This document shows positions 44,655 through 55,808 of a stretch of DNA of 64,000 bases, in pieces. The translations under genes and the position numbers were made by a program. Each line of letters opens with the position of its first letter. Positions within the stretch are counted from its first letter, which is position 1. The stretch is from Allobosea sp. (GTDB lineage: Bacteria; Pseudomonadota; Alphaproteobacteria; Rhizobiales; Beijerinckiaceae). The DNA lies in NCBI GenBank assembly GCA_024231975.1, contig JAAEQB010000111.1, forward strand, positions 62,001-126,000, in the 5' to 3' direction. Under the pieces are notes generated by a model. That model was not told the origin of the DNA and made no database searches. It saw only the letters and a list, made by a program, of their open reading frames with translations.

Positions 44655-46253
44655 TTGGACGCCGTGCCGAGAGACGAGGTCGCCCAGACGGAGCAGGCTG
44701 CCTCGTCAGAGCCGCAGAAGCAGCCGCCGCGCGAGATCGAGCTGAAGCTGGCCGCTTCGCCCGAAGCTCTGGAGGCGCTGCGCGGTGCCGAGCTGATCGC
44801 GCGTCATGCCCGCAACCAGGGTGTCACCCGCCGGCTCGATGCCATCTATTACGACACGCCCGACCGCTTGCTCGACCGCAATGGCTTGTCGCTGCGGGTG
44901 CGCCGCAGCGGCAAGCGCCATGTCCAGACGCTGAAGCGCTCGGCGTCGGGCGATCCGCTGGCGCGCGACGAATGGGAGGTCGCGCTGCCGGACGGTGCAC
45001 TCGACCTGTCGCTGCTGCCGCTGGCCGAAATCGGCGAGCCCTTGGCGAGCCTGTCCGCCGGCCAGCTCGCCCCGGTCTTCGCCACGCGCATCAGGCGACG
45101 TGTCCGCCGGCTCGACTATGCCGGCGCGCTGATCGAGATCGCTTTCGACGACGGCACGATCGAGGCCGGTGAGAACAGCGTGCCGGTCAACGAGATCGAG
45201 CTTGAGCTCAAGGACGGCGAGGCGGCAGCGCTCTACGAGCTGGGTCTGGCGATGCTGGATGTTGCGCCGCTGCAGGTCGCGACGCAGAGCAAGTCGGCGC
45301 GCGGCTATGGTCTTGCCTTTTCCCGCCTGCCGCGGGCGGTCAAGGCCAAGCCGATCGAGCTGGCTGCACATGACAATGCCGACGCCGCGATCGCTGCGAT
45401 CCTCGGAAACACCTACCAGCAGCTGCTCGGCAACCTCGCGCCCGTGACTGCCCAGTCCGGGCCGGAGGGCGTCCACCAGATGCGCGTGTCGCTCCGCCGC
45501 CTGCGCTCGGCGCTGTCGGTGCTGAAGCGCGAGGTCGCATCGCCCGCATTTGAGCCGATCGGGCGAGAAGCGAAGCGTCTCGGCCATGTGCTGGGCCCCG
45601 CCCGCAACTGGGACGTCTTCATCACTCAGACCGTACCGGAGATCGAGGCAGACGGGCTCAGCGGTGCCGGGCTGCCGGCGCTGCGCAAGGCGGCCGAGCC
45701 GTTCCAGGCCAGGAGTTACGAGGCGGTGCAGGAGCGGGTGGCCAACCCGCAGACCAGCCGGTTCCTGCTGTCCTTCGGCGCCCTGATCGAGCGCCGCGGC
45801 TGGCGCAGCGGCCTTCCCAGCGAGGCCATGGCGGTGCTGGCCGAGTCGGCCGACGATTTTGCCGGCCGGGTACTGGCGCATACCCATCGCAAGGCGCTGA
45901 AGCGTGGCCGCGGTTTCGGCCATCTTCATCCCGAGGCTCGCCATCAGTTGCGGCTGGCGCTGAAGAAGCTGCGCTACACCGCCGAATTCTTCCTGCCGCT
46001 CTACGAGGGTTCGGCGGCGCGCAAATATCTCGGCCGCTTATCGCGCTTGCAGGAGGCCCTCGGCCTCGCCAACGACGCGGCGACGACGCAGCATCTCCTC
46101 GCCGAGCTGCGTGGTGGCAAGGCACCGGGGGCGGAGCTGCATTTCGCCGCCGGCGCAATCCACGGCTGGCAATCCCGCCACACCATCGAATCCGGCCGCA
46201 AGCTCAAGAAGCGCTGGCGGAGATTCGAGGCGGCGAACCCGTTCTGGAGCTAG
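44655..46253 (+). CDS. CYTH and CHAD domain protein
   Basis: This 532-residue protein has a CYTH (triphosphate tunnel) domain with the ExExK motif EIELKLA near residue 27, then DAIYYDTPD and RRSGKRHVQTLKRS basic residues that line the tunnel. The CHAD domain follows (about residue 240 on), with HQMRVSLRRLRSAL and a second HQLRLALKKLRYT helix rich in His/Arg/Lys for polyphosphate binding. CYTH-CHAD proteins hydrolyse tripolyphosphate and bind polyphosphate granules. The start is TTG 44655, after GGAGAGAAG; an upstream frame to 44589 has no family similarity. Confidence 0.88.
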   Translation: MDAVPRDEVAQTEQAASSEPQKQPPREIELKLAASPEALEALRGAELIARHARNQGVTRRLDAIYYDTPDRLLDRNGLSLRVRRSGKRHVQTLKRSASGDPLARDEWEVALPDGALDLSLLPLAEIGEPLASLSAGQLAPVFATRIRRRVRRLDYAGALIEIAFDDGTIEAGENSVPVNEIELELKDGEAAALYELGLAMLDVAPLQVATQSKSARGYGLAFSRLPRAVKAKPIELAAHDNADAAIAAILGNTYQQLLGNLAPVTAQSGPEGVHQMRVSLRRLRSALSVLKREVASPAFEPIGREAKRLGHVLGPARNWDVFITQTVPEIEADGLSGAGLPALRKAAEPFQARSYEAVQERVANPQTSRFLLSFGALIERRGWRSGLPSEAMAVLAESADDFAGRVLAHTHRKALKRGRGFGHLHPEARHQLRLALKKLRYTAEFFLPLYEGSAARKYLGRLSRLQEALGLANDAATTQHLLAELRGGKAPGAELHFAAGAIHGWQSRHTIESGRKLKKRWRRFEAANPFWS

Positions 46254-46265
46254 GCCGCACGGGCG

Positions 46266-46293
46266 TCGCCGCGCGCTTCTGATCGCGCGGCGA
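46266..46293. terminator. hairpin between convergent genes
   Basis: TCGCCGCGCG (46266-46275) pairs perfectly with CGCGCGGCGA (46284-46293) around 8 bases, in the gap between the CYTH-CHAD gene and the leftward small protein. No T-run is present. Confidence 0.4.
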
Positions 46294-46314
46294 GTGGACC
46301 AGGTTTCGGCCCGA

Positions 46315-46689
46315 TCAGCTTGTCTTCCTGGTCACGATCGTCAGCTCGCCCTCGTTGCTCACCTGGGCCAGAACGACGTCACGCGTCGAGAAGCCCTTGG
46401 CCTCGACGGCGGATTTGACGGCGGGGGCCTTCTCGATTGCCTGGCGCAGCTTTTCGAGCTCGTCGGCGGTGCGCGTCGCCACCAGCTGGTTTACCTGCGC
46501 CTTGCTGGCCTCGGGCAGCTCGTCTATCTCGACGACCTTGACCGAGGTGATCGTCGGGGCGCCTGCGGGAGCTTCCTGCGACGAGGCGGGCGGCTTGGCC
46601 GAGGGGCGCTCCGTCGACGGCGCCTGGGCAGAGGCGGCGCCGGCTAGGATCGTGGCAGCGCTGGCAACGGCGATTGTGATCATACGCAT
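46315..46689 (-). CDS. small exported protein of unknown function
   Basis: About 124 residues from the ATG at 46689, which follows GGAAGG. It has a signal peptide (MRMITIAVASAATILAGAASA, cleavage near residue 22), a Pro/Ser/Ala-rich linker, and a helical C-terminus. I do not recognise the family. It lies between CYTH-CHAD and lysC on the lysC strand, 135 bp after lysC. Confidence 0.65.
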   Translation of the reverse strand: MRMITIAVASAATILAGAASAQAPSTERPSAKPPASSQEAPAGAPTITSVKVVEIDELPEASKAQVNQLVATRTADELEKLRQAIEKAPAVKSAVEAKGFSTRDVVLAQVSNEGELTIVTRKTS

Positions 46690-46823
46690 GGCGTGTCCTT
46701 CCATCGGTTGCTGGAAGGAGGATTGGACACCAGCGATGGGACGAGAGGCTGGACGCGGTCAGGTCATTTCATGACAATCCGGCGGCGCGAACAGGGCAGC
46801 GCCGCCGAAATCTCGCCGCGTTC

Positions 46824-48062
46824 TCAGGCGGCGTCGAGCCCGTAGAGAGAGTGCAGGGTGCGGACCGCGAGCTCGGTATAGGCGGCGTCGATCAGCACCG
46901 AGAACTTGATCTCGGAGGTGGTGATGGCGCGGATGTTGATGCCCTTCTCGGCCAGCGCCCGGAAGGCGCGCGCCGCGACGCCGGCATGGCTGCGCATGCC
47001 GACGCCGATCGCCGAGATTTTCACCACGTCGGTCGCGCCCTGGATGTCCTGGTAGGCGATCGCCTCGTGCTTCGATTCGAGCAGGCCCTTGGCGCGCTCG
47101 TAATCGGCGGTCGGCACGGTGAAGGTGATGTCGGTGGTCGCCTGGTCGTCGGAGACGACCTGGATGATCATGTCGACATTGATGTTGGCGTCGGCCAGCG
47201 GCCCGAAGATCGCCGCGGCGACGCCGGGCTTGTCGGCCACGCGCCGGAGCGTGATCTGGGCTTCGTCGCGCGAGAACGCGATGCCGGTGACGATCTGCTG
47301 TTCCACGATGTCGTCCTCGTCGCAGATGAGGGTGCCTGGATTGGGATTTTCTGGGTCGTCGAAGGAGGAGCGTACATAGGTCGGCACGCGCTGGACCATG
47401 GCGATCTCGACCGAGCGCACCTGCAGCACCTTCGAGCCGAGAGAGGCCATCTCCAGCATCTCTTCGAACGAGACCTTGTCCATCCGCCTCGCCTTCGGGA
47501 CGATGCGCGGATCGGTGGTGTAGACGCCGTCGACATCGGTGTAGATGTCGCAGCGATCGGCCTTCAGGCCCGCGGCGAGCGCCACCGCGCTGGTGTCCGA
47601 GCCGCCGCGGCCGAGCGTGACGATGCGGTGGCTGCGTGGGTTGATGCCCTGGAAGCCGGAGCAGACCGCGATCTCGCGGTTGCGATCGAAGCCGGCGAGG
47701 ATGCCGGCGCCGTCGACGCCCTCGATCCTTGCCGAGCCATGCGCGTCCGAGCCGTAGAGCGGGATCTGCCAGCCCTGCCAGGAGCGCGCCGGCAGGCCCA
47801 TCTCCTGCAGCACGATCGCCATCAGGCCCGAGGTGACCTGCTCGCCCGAGGCGACGACGGTGTCGTATTCGGCCTGATCGTAGACGGACGAGGCCTCCTT
47901 GCACCAGGCGACGAGCTCGTTGGTCTTGCCGGACATCGCCGAGACCACGACCGCGACCTGGTTGCCGGCGTCGAATTCACGTTTGACGTGGCGGGCCGCG
48001 TTCTTGATGCGCTCGACAGTGGCGACCGATGTGCCGCCGAACTTCATCACCAGACGGGCCAT
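46824..48062 (-). CDS. lysC: aspartate kinase
   Basis: This 412-residue enzyme makes beta-aspartyl phosphate, the entry to lysine, threonine and methionine. Visible are MKFGGTSVA (start of the kinase fold), GRGGSDTSAVALAAGL, DVDGVYTTDPRI and two C-terminal ACT domains (from about residue 270) that bind feedback amino acids. ATG 48062 was chosen; an upstream frame to 48122 is not conserved. It diverges from ubiG, a neighbourhood common in Rhizobiales. Confidence 0.95.
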   Translation of the reverse strand: MARLVMKFGGTSVATVERIKNAARHVKREFDAGNQVAVVVSAMSGKTNELVAWCKEASSVYDQAEYDTVVASGEQVTSGLMAIVLQEMGLPARSWQGWQIPLYGSDAHGSARIEGVDGAGILAGFDRNREIAVCSGFQGINPRSHRIVTLGRGGSDTSAVALAAGLKADRCDIYTDVDGVYTTDPRIVPKARRMDKVSFEEMLEMASLGSKVLQVRSVEIAMVQRVPTYVRSSFDDPENPNPGTLICDEDDIVEQQIVTGIAFSRDEAQITLRRVADKPGVAAAIFGPLADANINVDMIIQVVSDDQATTDITFTVPTADYERAKGLLESKHEAIAYQDIQGATDVVKISAIGVGMRSHAGVAARAFRALAEKGINIRAITTSEIKFSVLIDAAYTELAVRTLHSLYGLDAA

Positions 48063-48211
48063 GACGTCTAAAGGCTCTCTAATCTGCGCCCGGCCGAGCC
48101 GGGACGAAACGTCCCCTCGCACCTAGCGAAGGGCGGGTGTAGATGACGGGCAGCGCGGAAAGTGTCAATGCAGCCACCGCCCGCACGGGCATAAACAGGG
48201 TATCAAAGGCG

Positions 48212-48964
48212 ATGACGGCAGCGGCACGCGAAGGCTCCACCATCGATCCGGCCGAGGTCGCGCGTTTCGACGCGCTGGCCAGGAGCTGGTGGGACCCGAA
48301 AGGGCCGATGGCGGTGCTGCACAAGTTCAATCCGGTGCGCCTCGCCTTCATTCGTGACCTCGCCTGCGAGCGCTTCGGTCGCGATCCGAAGTCGCTTCAA
48401 GCCCTGAAGGATTTGAGCGTCGTCGACATCGGTTGCGGCGGTGGCGTGCTCTCCGAGCCGCTGGCGCGCCTGGGTGCTGACGTGACGGGGCTCGACCCGG
48501 CGACGACCAACATCGCCGTGGCGCGCGCCCATGCTGAAAAGGCTGGCATCGCGGTCGACTATCGCGAGGAGACGATCGAGGCGGTGGTCGCGTCCGGCGC
48601 GCGCTTCGACATCGTGCTCGCCATGGAGGTGGTCGAGCATGTCGCCGATGTCGAGGCCTTCGTCGCCTCCTGCTGCGCGGCGGTGAAGCCGGGCGGGCTG
48701 CTCGTCATGGCGACGCTGAACCGCACCCTGAAATCCTATGCGCTCGCCATCGTCGGCGCCGAATACATCCTGCGCTGGCTGCCGCGCGGCACGCATGACT
48801 GGGAGAAGTTCGTGACGCCGGACGAGCTGGAAGCGGCGATCGAGACCGGCGGGCTCTCGGTCTTCGCCCGCGAGGGCGTCGCCTACAATCCGCTCGCCGA
48901 TCGCTGGTCGCCCTCGCGCGATCTCGGCGTCAACTACATGCTGGCGGCGAGCCGGGCGGCCTGA
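48212..48964 (+). CDS. ubiG: ubiquinone biosynthesis O-methyltransferase
   Basis: This 250-residue SAM-dependent enzyme performs both O-methylations of ubiquinone synthesis. Motif I, VDIGCGGGVLSEPLARLGADVTG, is at about residue 70; VLAMEVVEHV and KPGGLLVMATLNRT follow. The N-terminus FDALARSWWDPKGPMAVLHKFNPVRL is diagnostic of UbiG. ATG 48212 follows AAAGGCG; ATG 48143 would add 23 less conserved residues. It diverges from lysC. Confidence 0.93.
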   Translation: MTAAAREGSTIDPAEVARFDALARSWWDPKGPMAVLHKFNPVRLAFIRDLACERFGRDPKSLQALKDLSVVDIGCGGGVLSEPLARLGADVTGLDPATTNIAVARAHAEKAGIAVDYREETIEAVVASGARFDIVLAMEVVEHVADVEAFVASCCAAVKPGGLLVMATLNRTLKSYALAIVGAEYILRWLPRGTHDWEKFVTPDELEAAIETGGLSVFAREGVAYNPLADRWSPSRDLGVNYMLAASRAA

Positions 48965-48970
48965 TCGCTG

Positions 48971-49333
48971 TCAGGCGGCGAGCTTGGCGTCGAGCGCGGC
49001 GAGGTCGTCGACGAACCAGAGCGCCTGGCCCTGGTTGCTCTCGTAGACGAAGTCGCGCAGCGCCTTGCTCTGTGCGCACTCGGCGCTGATGTCGCCGATG
49101 ATGGCGAGACGCACACGGTAGTTGACGAATTTCTGCGCGACCTCGCCGGCAAGCCGCGTCGCGAGCTGGAAGAAGGCGGGATCGAGCCGCGCAACCGGGA
49201 TCGCCACCATCGTCGCCTCCGCCGCCCAGGCGGCGCCGAGGAAGTCGTTGATGTCGCGCTCGGCGGCGAGAGGCGGGCCGTCCTCGGCGCAGACCAGTAC
49301 GGTCGTGCCGTGAAGCTCTCGAATCCTATCCAT
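48971..49333 (-). CDS. DUF4180 domain-containing protein
   Basis: This 120-residue cytoplasmic protein has DFLGAAW, VAIPVARLDPAFFQLATRLAGEVAQKFVNY and DFVYESNQG, which match the DUF4180 family. The fold resembles MenD-like or STAS-like small regulators in some descriptions, but its function is unknown. It ends 6 bp from ubiG (convergent) and diverges from ccr across 176 bp. Confidence 0.8.
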   Translation of the reverse strand: MDRIRELHGTTVLVCAEDGPPLAAERDINDFLGAAWAAEATMVAIPVARLDPAFFQLATRLAGEVAQKFVNYRVRLAIIGDISAECAQSKALRDFVYESNQGQALWFVDDLAALDAKLAA

Positions 49334-49509
49334 GGCGGCGATATCGTCGCTCCTTCGGCATCAGACAAGCGGCGAGGGAACTTTCCGCCTTTTCCTCTTG
49401 TTTTTTGCGGTGCGGCATAATTCGATAGGCGTATGGCGCAGCGCAGCAAGGGTCTGCATGATGCCGGCAACGCCACCGGAACGAGGCGTGGCGACAAGGG
49501 AGAGATCAG

Positions 49510-50784
<1,275 letters not shown>

Positions 50785-50874
50785 GCAGCCCGCTTCGAGC
50801 CTCTCCTGTACCGCCAACTCGCCTTGCCGGGGCTTCGCAAACTGCCAGGACCCCGGAAAGGCGCCGATAACCTC

Positions 50875-51732
50875 TCATAGTCCGCTCAGCACGTCCCCGC
50901 TCGACTTCTCCGGCGCCCGGTGCAGCGCGATCGCGGCGTTGAGCTCGGCGCCGTACAGGAAGACCGCGGCCAGCCAATAGAGAAAGACGAGCGCGATCAT
51001 CGCGGTGGCAAGGCCGGCATAGGTGGTGACATAGGCGCCGGCGAAGGAATCGAGATACCAGCCGAAGCCAACGCCGCCGATCAGCCAGACCACCAGCGTC
51101 ATCAGGATGCCGGGCCACATCGCTCGGATATGCGGAGCGCGGGCCGGCAGCAGCTTGTGCGCGACGCTGAGCGCCAGCACGACCAGCACGGTCGCGCCCG
51201 CAATGCGCAGGAAGGCGAGCAGGAAGCCGAGTGGGGCAAGCGCCGGCGCAAAGCCGACGATGCCGCGCCAGATCAGGGGGCCGAGCACGACCAGCAGCGA
51301 GAAGGCGAGCATGAAGATCGCACCGCCGACGACATAGACGATCGATTCCAGCCGCGTGCGCCACCAGCTGCGCCATTCATAGGCCTCATAGGCGCGGTTG
51401 AGCCCGATCCTGACGGCCTCCACCCCCGACGACGAAAAATACAGCGCCAGGACCGCGCCGAGCGTCAGCGCGTCCTTGCGTACCGCGGTCAGCACTGAGC
51501 GGACCTCGCGCGCGATCGGCTCCGCCACCTCGCGTGGCCAGGCTTCCAGCAGCAATTGCGCCGCTTCGTCGGCGGCCGCCTGCGAGCCGAAGAAGCCGCC
51601 CAGCGCCGTGATCAGGATCAGGAACGGGAAGAGCGACATCAGCACCGAGAGCGCGATGTGGCTGGCGATCGCCCAACCGTCATGGGCGATGAAGCGCTCG
51701 AAGGCGAGGGCAGGGACGGAACGTAGCGACAT
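50875..51732 (-). CDS. YihY/BrkB-family inner-membrane protein
   Basis: This 285-residue protein has about six membrane segments and YihY-family signatures: ALSVLMSLFPFLILITALGGFFGS near the start, YFSSSGVEAVRIGLNRAYE, and YAGLATAMIALVFLYWLAAVFLYGAELNAAI near the end. Its function is uncertain (earlier called ribonuclease BN in error). It converges with ccr and diverges from the EamA gene. Confidence 0.85.
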   Translation of the reverse strand: MSLRSVPALAFERFIAHDGWAIASHIALSVLMSLFPFLILITALGGFFGSQAAADEAAQLLLEAWPREVAEPIAREVRSVLTAVRKDALTLGAVLALYFSSSGVEAVRIGLNRAYEAYEWRSWWRTRLESIVYVVGGAIFMLAFSLLVVLGPLIWRGIVGFAPALAPLGFLLAFLRIAGATVLVVLALSVAHKLLPARAPHIRAMWPGILMTLVVWLIGGVGFGWYLDSFAGAYVTTYAGLATAMIALVFLYWLAAVFLYGAELNAAIALHRAPEKSSGDVLSGL

Positions 51733-51868
51733 GCGGGTCTCTGGCGACGGCGCGATCTTTGGTGGTTCGCCGCGGCGGTGGCAAGTGCGCGGAACATGCC
51801 GCTACGGCGTCCGCATGCGGCGACAACTGCCGCTATCCGGCCTATCAGGCCCGTAGAAGGCCTGCGCC

Positions 51869-52753
51869 ATGTTCGATTCTCCGCTCTTCCTGCGTCTGTC
51901 GCCGGCGCTGTTCGTCTTCCTCTGGTCGAGCGGCTGGATCGTCGCCGGCTATTCGGCCCGCTATTCCGACGCACTGACCTTCCTCTCGGTCCGCTTCGGC
52001 TGCGCCGGCCTCGCGCTCGCGGTGCTCGCCTTCGTGCTCGGTGCGCCCTGGCCGAAGACGCGACGCGCTCTTTTCAATTGCGTCGTCGCCGGCATCCTGC
52101 TGCACGCCATCTATCTCGGCGGCGTCTGGTGGGCGGTGCGCCATGGCCTGCCGGCCGGCGTTTCCGGCCTGATCGCCGGCCTGCAGCCCGTGCTGACCGC
52201 GTTGTTCGCGCCCTTGATCATGCGCGAGAGCATCTCGCCGATCCGCTGGTTCGGCATCGTCTTCGGCTTCGTCGGCATCGCGCTGGTACTGGAGCCGAAG
52301 CTGGTCGGCGTCGCGCCCGAGGCATTGCATGCCGTCGCGCTGCCGATCATCGTCAACGTCGTCGGCATGTTCTCCGTCACGCTCGGCTCCTTCTGGCAGA
52401 AGGCTCGCATCGTCGAGGGCGACCTGCGCACGGTGACGGCGGTGCAGTATATCGCCGCCTTCCTGTTCACGCTGCCCTTCGCTTTCATGCTCGAACCGAT
52501 GCGGATCGAGTGGAACCTGACCATGGGGCTGGTGCTGGCCTGGTCGGTGCTGGCGCTCTCGCTCGGCGGGATCGGACTCTATCTCGTGATGATCCGCCGC
52601 GGCCAGGTCTCGCGCATCGCGACCTTCCTTTATCTGGTGCCGCCGGCTGTGGCGGTCGAGGCCTGGATCCTCTTCGGCGAGACGCTGACCGTAGTCCAGC
52701 TCGTCGGCATGGCGGTCGCCGTGCTCGGCGTCGTGCTCGCCAGCCGGAAATAG
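51869..52753 (+). CDS. EamA/DMT-family transporter
   Basis: This 294-residue protein has about ten hydrophobic segments in two EamA repeats; PALFVFLWSSGWIVAGYSARY opens the first. ATG follows AGAAGG. The family exports amino acids or metabolites; the substrate is unknown. Confidence 0.85.
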   Translation: MFDSPLFLRLSPALFVFLWSSGWIVAGYSARYSDALTFLSVRFGCAGLALAVLAFVLGAPWPKTRRALFNCVVAGILLHAIYLGGVWWAVRHGLPAGVSGLIAGLQPVLTALFAPLIMRESISPIRWFGIVFGFVGIALVLEPKLVGVAPEALHAVALPIIVNVVGMFSVTLGSFWQKARIVEGDLRTVTAVQYIAAFLFTLPFAFMLEPMRIEWNLTMGLVLAWSVLALSLGGIGLYLVMIRRGQVSRIATFLYLVPPAVAVEAWILFGETLTVVQLVGMAVAVLGVVLASRK

Positions 52754-52853
52754 TCCTTGGCCCGATCCTGGGTTCCCGCAAGCCGGTCGATGCTGTAGCC
52801 AGAGAGCATGAGGCGGCAGGAACCTGCCTGCTGGCGACAGGGACGAGACGACC

Positions 52854-53621
52854 ATGGCTGTGACGACCGAGACTCTTGCTGGCGCCTTCATCGCCGCCCG
52901 CCGCGGCCACAAGCTGGTCGACATCGCGACCCTGCCGGTCCCCGCCGATGTCGATGCCGGCTTCGCCGCGCAGGCCGAGGTCAACAAGGGCATGGGCTAT
53001 CCGCTCGCCGGCTGGAAGGTCTCGCTCGGCGAAGGCGGCCGGCCCATGGCCGGGCTGATGCAGGGCCCTTATCTCAAATCCGGCGACACCTATCGCGGCG
53101 TGCACGGCGCCGAATTGCGCGTCGAGATCGAGCTTGCCATCCGGCTCGGCCGCGACATGCCGCTGCGGCCCGGCCAGCCCTATACCCGCGATGAGCTGAT
53201 CGACCATTGCGACGCTGCCCTGGTCGGCATCGAGATCGTCGAGAGCCGCATCGCCGACTGGACCAATGTGCCGTTCCCGCTCTGGCTCGCCGACGCGATG
53301 GGCCATGGCGGCTATCTGCTCGGCCCCGAGGTCCCCTTCAGCATCTTCGACGACGTCTCGGCCCTGAATTGCACGGTCGAGCTCGACGGCGACGTGCTCT
53401 ATGACCGCCAGGCCCTGCATGCCAATGGCGATCCGCTGGTCACCGCGCTCGCCTGGGCCAACCGCCCGGTCGAGGGGCCGCTCGGCCCGTTGAAGGCCGG
53501 CCAGATCATCACCACCGGCAGCCTCTGCGGCGGCGTGCTGGCGCCGACGGTCGGCCCCGTGATCGCCCGGCTCGATCCGGTCACCGCGATCTCGTTCGCG
53601 CTGGCGGAACAGGGCGATTGA
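52854..53621 (+). CDS. 2-keto-4-pentenoate hydratase-like protein
   Basis: This 255-residue protein of the MhpD/HpaH hydratase family has GYPLAGWKVSL, VEIELAIRLGRDMP (metal-binding Glu residues), AALVGIEIVESRIAD and ITTGSLCGGVLAP. It would hydrate a 2-keto-enoate in an aromatic meta-cleavage-like pathway, but no ring-cleavage gene is nearby. ATG follows AGGGACGAG. Confidence 0.85.
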   Translation: MAVTTETLAGAFIAARRGHKLVDIATLPVPADVDAGFAAQAEVNKGMGYPLAGWKVSLGEGGRPMAGLMQGPYLKSGDTYRGVHGAELRVEIELAIRLGRDMPLRPGQPYTRDELIDHCDAALVGIEIVESRIADWTNVPFPLWLADAMGHGGYLLGPEVPFSIFDDVSALNCTVELDGDVLYDRQALHANGDPLVTALAWANRPVEGPLGPLKAGQIITTGSLCGGVLAPTVGPVIARLDPVTAISFALAEQGD

Positions 53622-53666
53622 GCAGGGCGGGATCGGTTCGCCATCATCAAGCAAAGCGCGGATGGC

Positions 53667-53746
53667 GAACGATTCGTTCAGATTTTCGGTTGACGGTAGC
53701 CTGATCCCGAGCGTCGAATTGTGATCAATCGGAGGCGCGATCACAA
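53667..53746. promoter_or_regulatory. two inverted repeats upstream of tamA
   Basis: GAACGA-T-TCGTTC (53667-53679) is a perfect 13-bp dyad. TTGTGATC (53719-53726) and GATCACAA (53739-53746) form a perfect 8-bp inverted repeat 12 bases apart. Both lie in the 171-bp gap before tamA and may be a hydratase-gene terminator structure plus an operator. Confidence 0.45.
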
Positions 53747-53792
53747 AATCAACGCATTCGCTGCGTTCTAGTTCGGTTGCGTTGGAGGTTTG

Positions 53793-55808
53793 ATGCGGTC
53801 ATGGCGAAGGGGCAGGATCGGCATTGCCGGCGGAGGCTTGGTTGCTTTCGCGGCGATGCTTGCCGGTGAGATTTCGCCGGCCCGCGCCTTTGACCTGTCT
53901 TCGCTCGACGTCTTCAACCTCTTCGGCAGCAAGGACAAGCCGCCGCCGGTCAGCGAGACGACGCTGCCCTATGAATTGAAGTTCGAGCTCGGCGACGTGC
54001 CCGATGCCAGCGCGCTGAAGCGCAGCATGCAGGACGCCTCGCTGCTCTATCGCCTGCGCGAGGATGCGCCGCCCGACGGCGAGACGCTGGCCCGCCGCGC
54101 CGCCGCCGACATCAATCCGCTGATCGATGCGCTCTGGGCCCAGGGCTATTTCAACGCGCAGGTCGCGATCGCGGTCGACGGCGTCGCGGTGACGCAGGCC
54201 GGCGAGCCGCCGCCGGGGCTTGCGCCCGCGGCCGAGCGCTACCGCAATCGCGCGCCGGCGCCGATCGTCGTCACCGTCGATCCAGGGCCGCAATTCTCGC
54301 TGCGCAATATCGATATCGTGGCGAGCGGACGCCGCGATCCGTCGACGGTGATTTCCGACCCCGGCAAGGTCTCGGGCCTCGTGCCCGGCGCGCCGGCGCT
54401 CTCCTCCTCGGTCCGGGCGGCGCAGGTCGCGCTGGTCGATTACTGGCGTGGCAAGTCCCGCCCGCTCGCGCGCGTCGTCGAGGTCCGCCCGGTCGTCGAC
54501 CATGCCGCCAAGACCATGGACGTCTCGCTCCTCGTCGATCCCGGCCCGGTGGCCGGCTTCGGCGACGTCTCTATCACCGAGACCGGCGACATCCCGCCCG
54601 AGGTGATCCGCTCCTTCATCTATCTGGAGCCGGGCGAGCCCTATTCGCCCAAGGCGCTGGCCGACACGCGCAAGTCGATCGCGACGATTCCCGCCGTAGG
54701 CTCGATCCGCATCCGCGAAGCCAAGGGGCTGGATCAGGCCGGCAACCTGCCGATCTTCGTCGAGGTCAACGAGCGGCCCAAGCACCTGCTCGGTTTCTCC
54801 GCCCGCTATTCGACGATCGACGGCCCGGCGGTGAAGACCTATTGGGAGCACCGCAATCTCTTCGGCGGCGCCGAGCGCCTGCGGCTTGAGGCCTCCGTCT
54901 TCTTCGCCCCACGCATCGACGGCACCAAGGTCCAGCGCTTCGGCGATTTCGAGCCGACCGATCTCGGCGCCCGCTTCTCGGCGAGCTTCCTGAAGCCGGC
55001 GCTCGGCGGCAGCCGCAACGACTTGCTGATCGATGCGACCGGGGTGCGCGAGCGCGTCGGCACCAACCGTTATGGCGGCTACACCGCGCGCTACGCCAAT
55101 ATCACCACCGCGATCCGCCATCGCTTCAGCGACGTCTTCTCGATCCAGGCTGGCATCGAGGCCGAGCGCGGCCAGACCAGCGACGTGCTCGGCCAGGTCG
55201 ACTACACGCTGATTGGCGTGCCGCTGTCGCTGCGCTACGATTCAACCGACAATCAGCTCGATCCGACGCGCGGCATCAGGGCCGTGGCTTCGGTCACGCC
55301 CTATGCCGCCTTCGGCGACAACGCTGCGCCTTTCGTCCAGAGCAAGGCCTCGATCTCCGGCTATTACGCGCTCGACGAGGATGCCCGCTATGTCCTCGCC
55401 GGCCGGATCGGGCTGGGTTCGATCGTCGGCGCCGACCTCGACGAGGTCCCGGCGACCCGGCGCTTCTATGCCGGTGGCGGCGGCTCGGTGCGCGGCTATG
55501 CCTATCGCACCCTCTCGCCGCTCGGCCCGCTCAATCACCTGACTGGCGGGCGCAGCCTGTTCGAGGCCTCGGTCGAGGCGCGCATCAAGGTCACCAACAC
55601 CATCGGCATCGTGCCCTTCTTCGACGCCGGCATGGCGTTCGCATCGGAATTCCCGAACTTCAAGGAGAAGATCCAGTACGCCGCCGGTCTCGGCCTGCGC
55701 TACTACACGCCGATCGGGCCGATCCGGCTCGATGTCGCCGCGCCGCTCAACCCGCGCAAGGGCGACAAGCCCGTCGCGCTCTATATCAGCATCGGACAGG
55801 CGTTCTGA
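53793..55808 (+). CDS. tamA: TamA-like outer-membrane translocation/assembly protein
   Basis: This 671-residue Omp85-family protein has a signal peptide (about residues 8-33, ending SPARA), three POTRA-like domains (about 55-330; GFGDVSITETGDIPPEVIR in the third) and a C-terminal beta-barrel with the conserved GGGGSVRGYAYR segment (about 560) and a final aromatic residue. With TamB it helps insert autotransporters and other envelope proteins. The ATG at 53793 follows GGAGG; the TTG just before it is not needed. Its stop overlaps the TamB start. Confidence 0.93.
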   Translation: MRSWRRGRIGIAGGGLVAFAAMLAGEISPARAFDLSSLDVFNLFGSKDKPPPVSETTLPYELKFELGDVPDASALKRSMQDASLLYRLREDAPPDGETLARRAAADINPLIDALWAQGYFNAQVAIAVDGVAVTQAGEPPPGLAPAAERYRNRAPAPIVVTVDPGPQFSLRNIDIVASGRRDPSTVISDPGKVSGLVPGAPALSSSVRAAQVALVDYWRGKSRPLARVVEVRPVVDHAAKTMDVSLLVDPGPVAGFGDVSITETGDIPPEVIRSFIYLEPGEPYSPKALADTRKSIATIPAVGSIRIREAKGLDQAGNLPIFVEVNERPKHLLGFSARYSTIDGPAVKTYWEHRNLFGGAERLRLEASVFFAPRIDGTKVQRFGDFEPTDLGARFSASFLKPALGGSRNDLLIDATGVRERVGTNRYGGYTARYANITTAIRHRFSDVFSIQAGIEAERGQTSDVLGQVDYTLIGVPLSLRYDSTDNQLDPTRGIRAVASVTPYAAFGDNAAPFVQSKASISGYYALDEDARYVLAGRIGLGSIVGADLDEVPATRRFYAGGGGSVRGYAYRTLSPLGPLNHLTGGRSLFEASVEARIKVTNTIGIVPFFDAGMAFASEFPNFKEKIQYAAGLGLRYYTPIGPIRLDVAAPLNPRKGDKPVALYISIGQAF

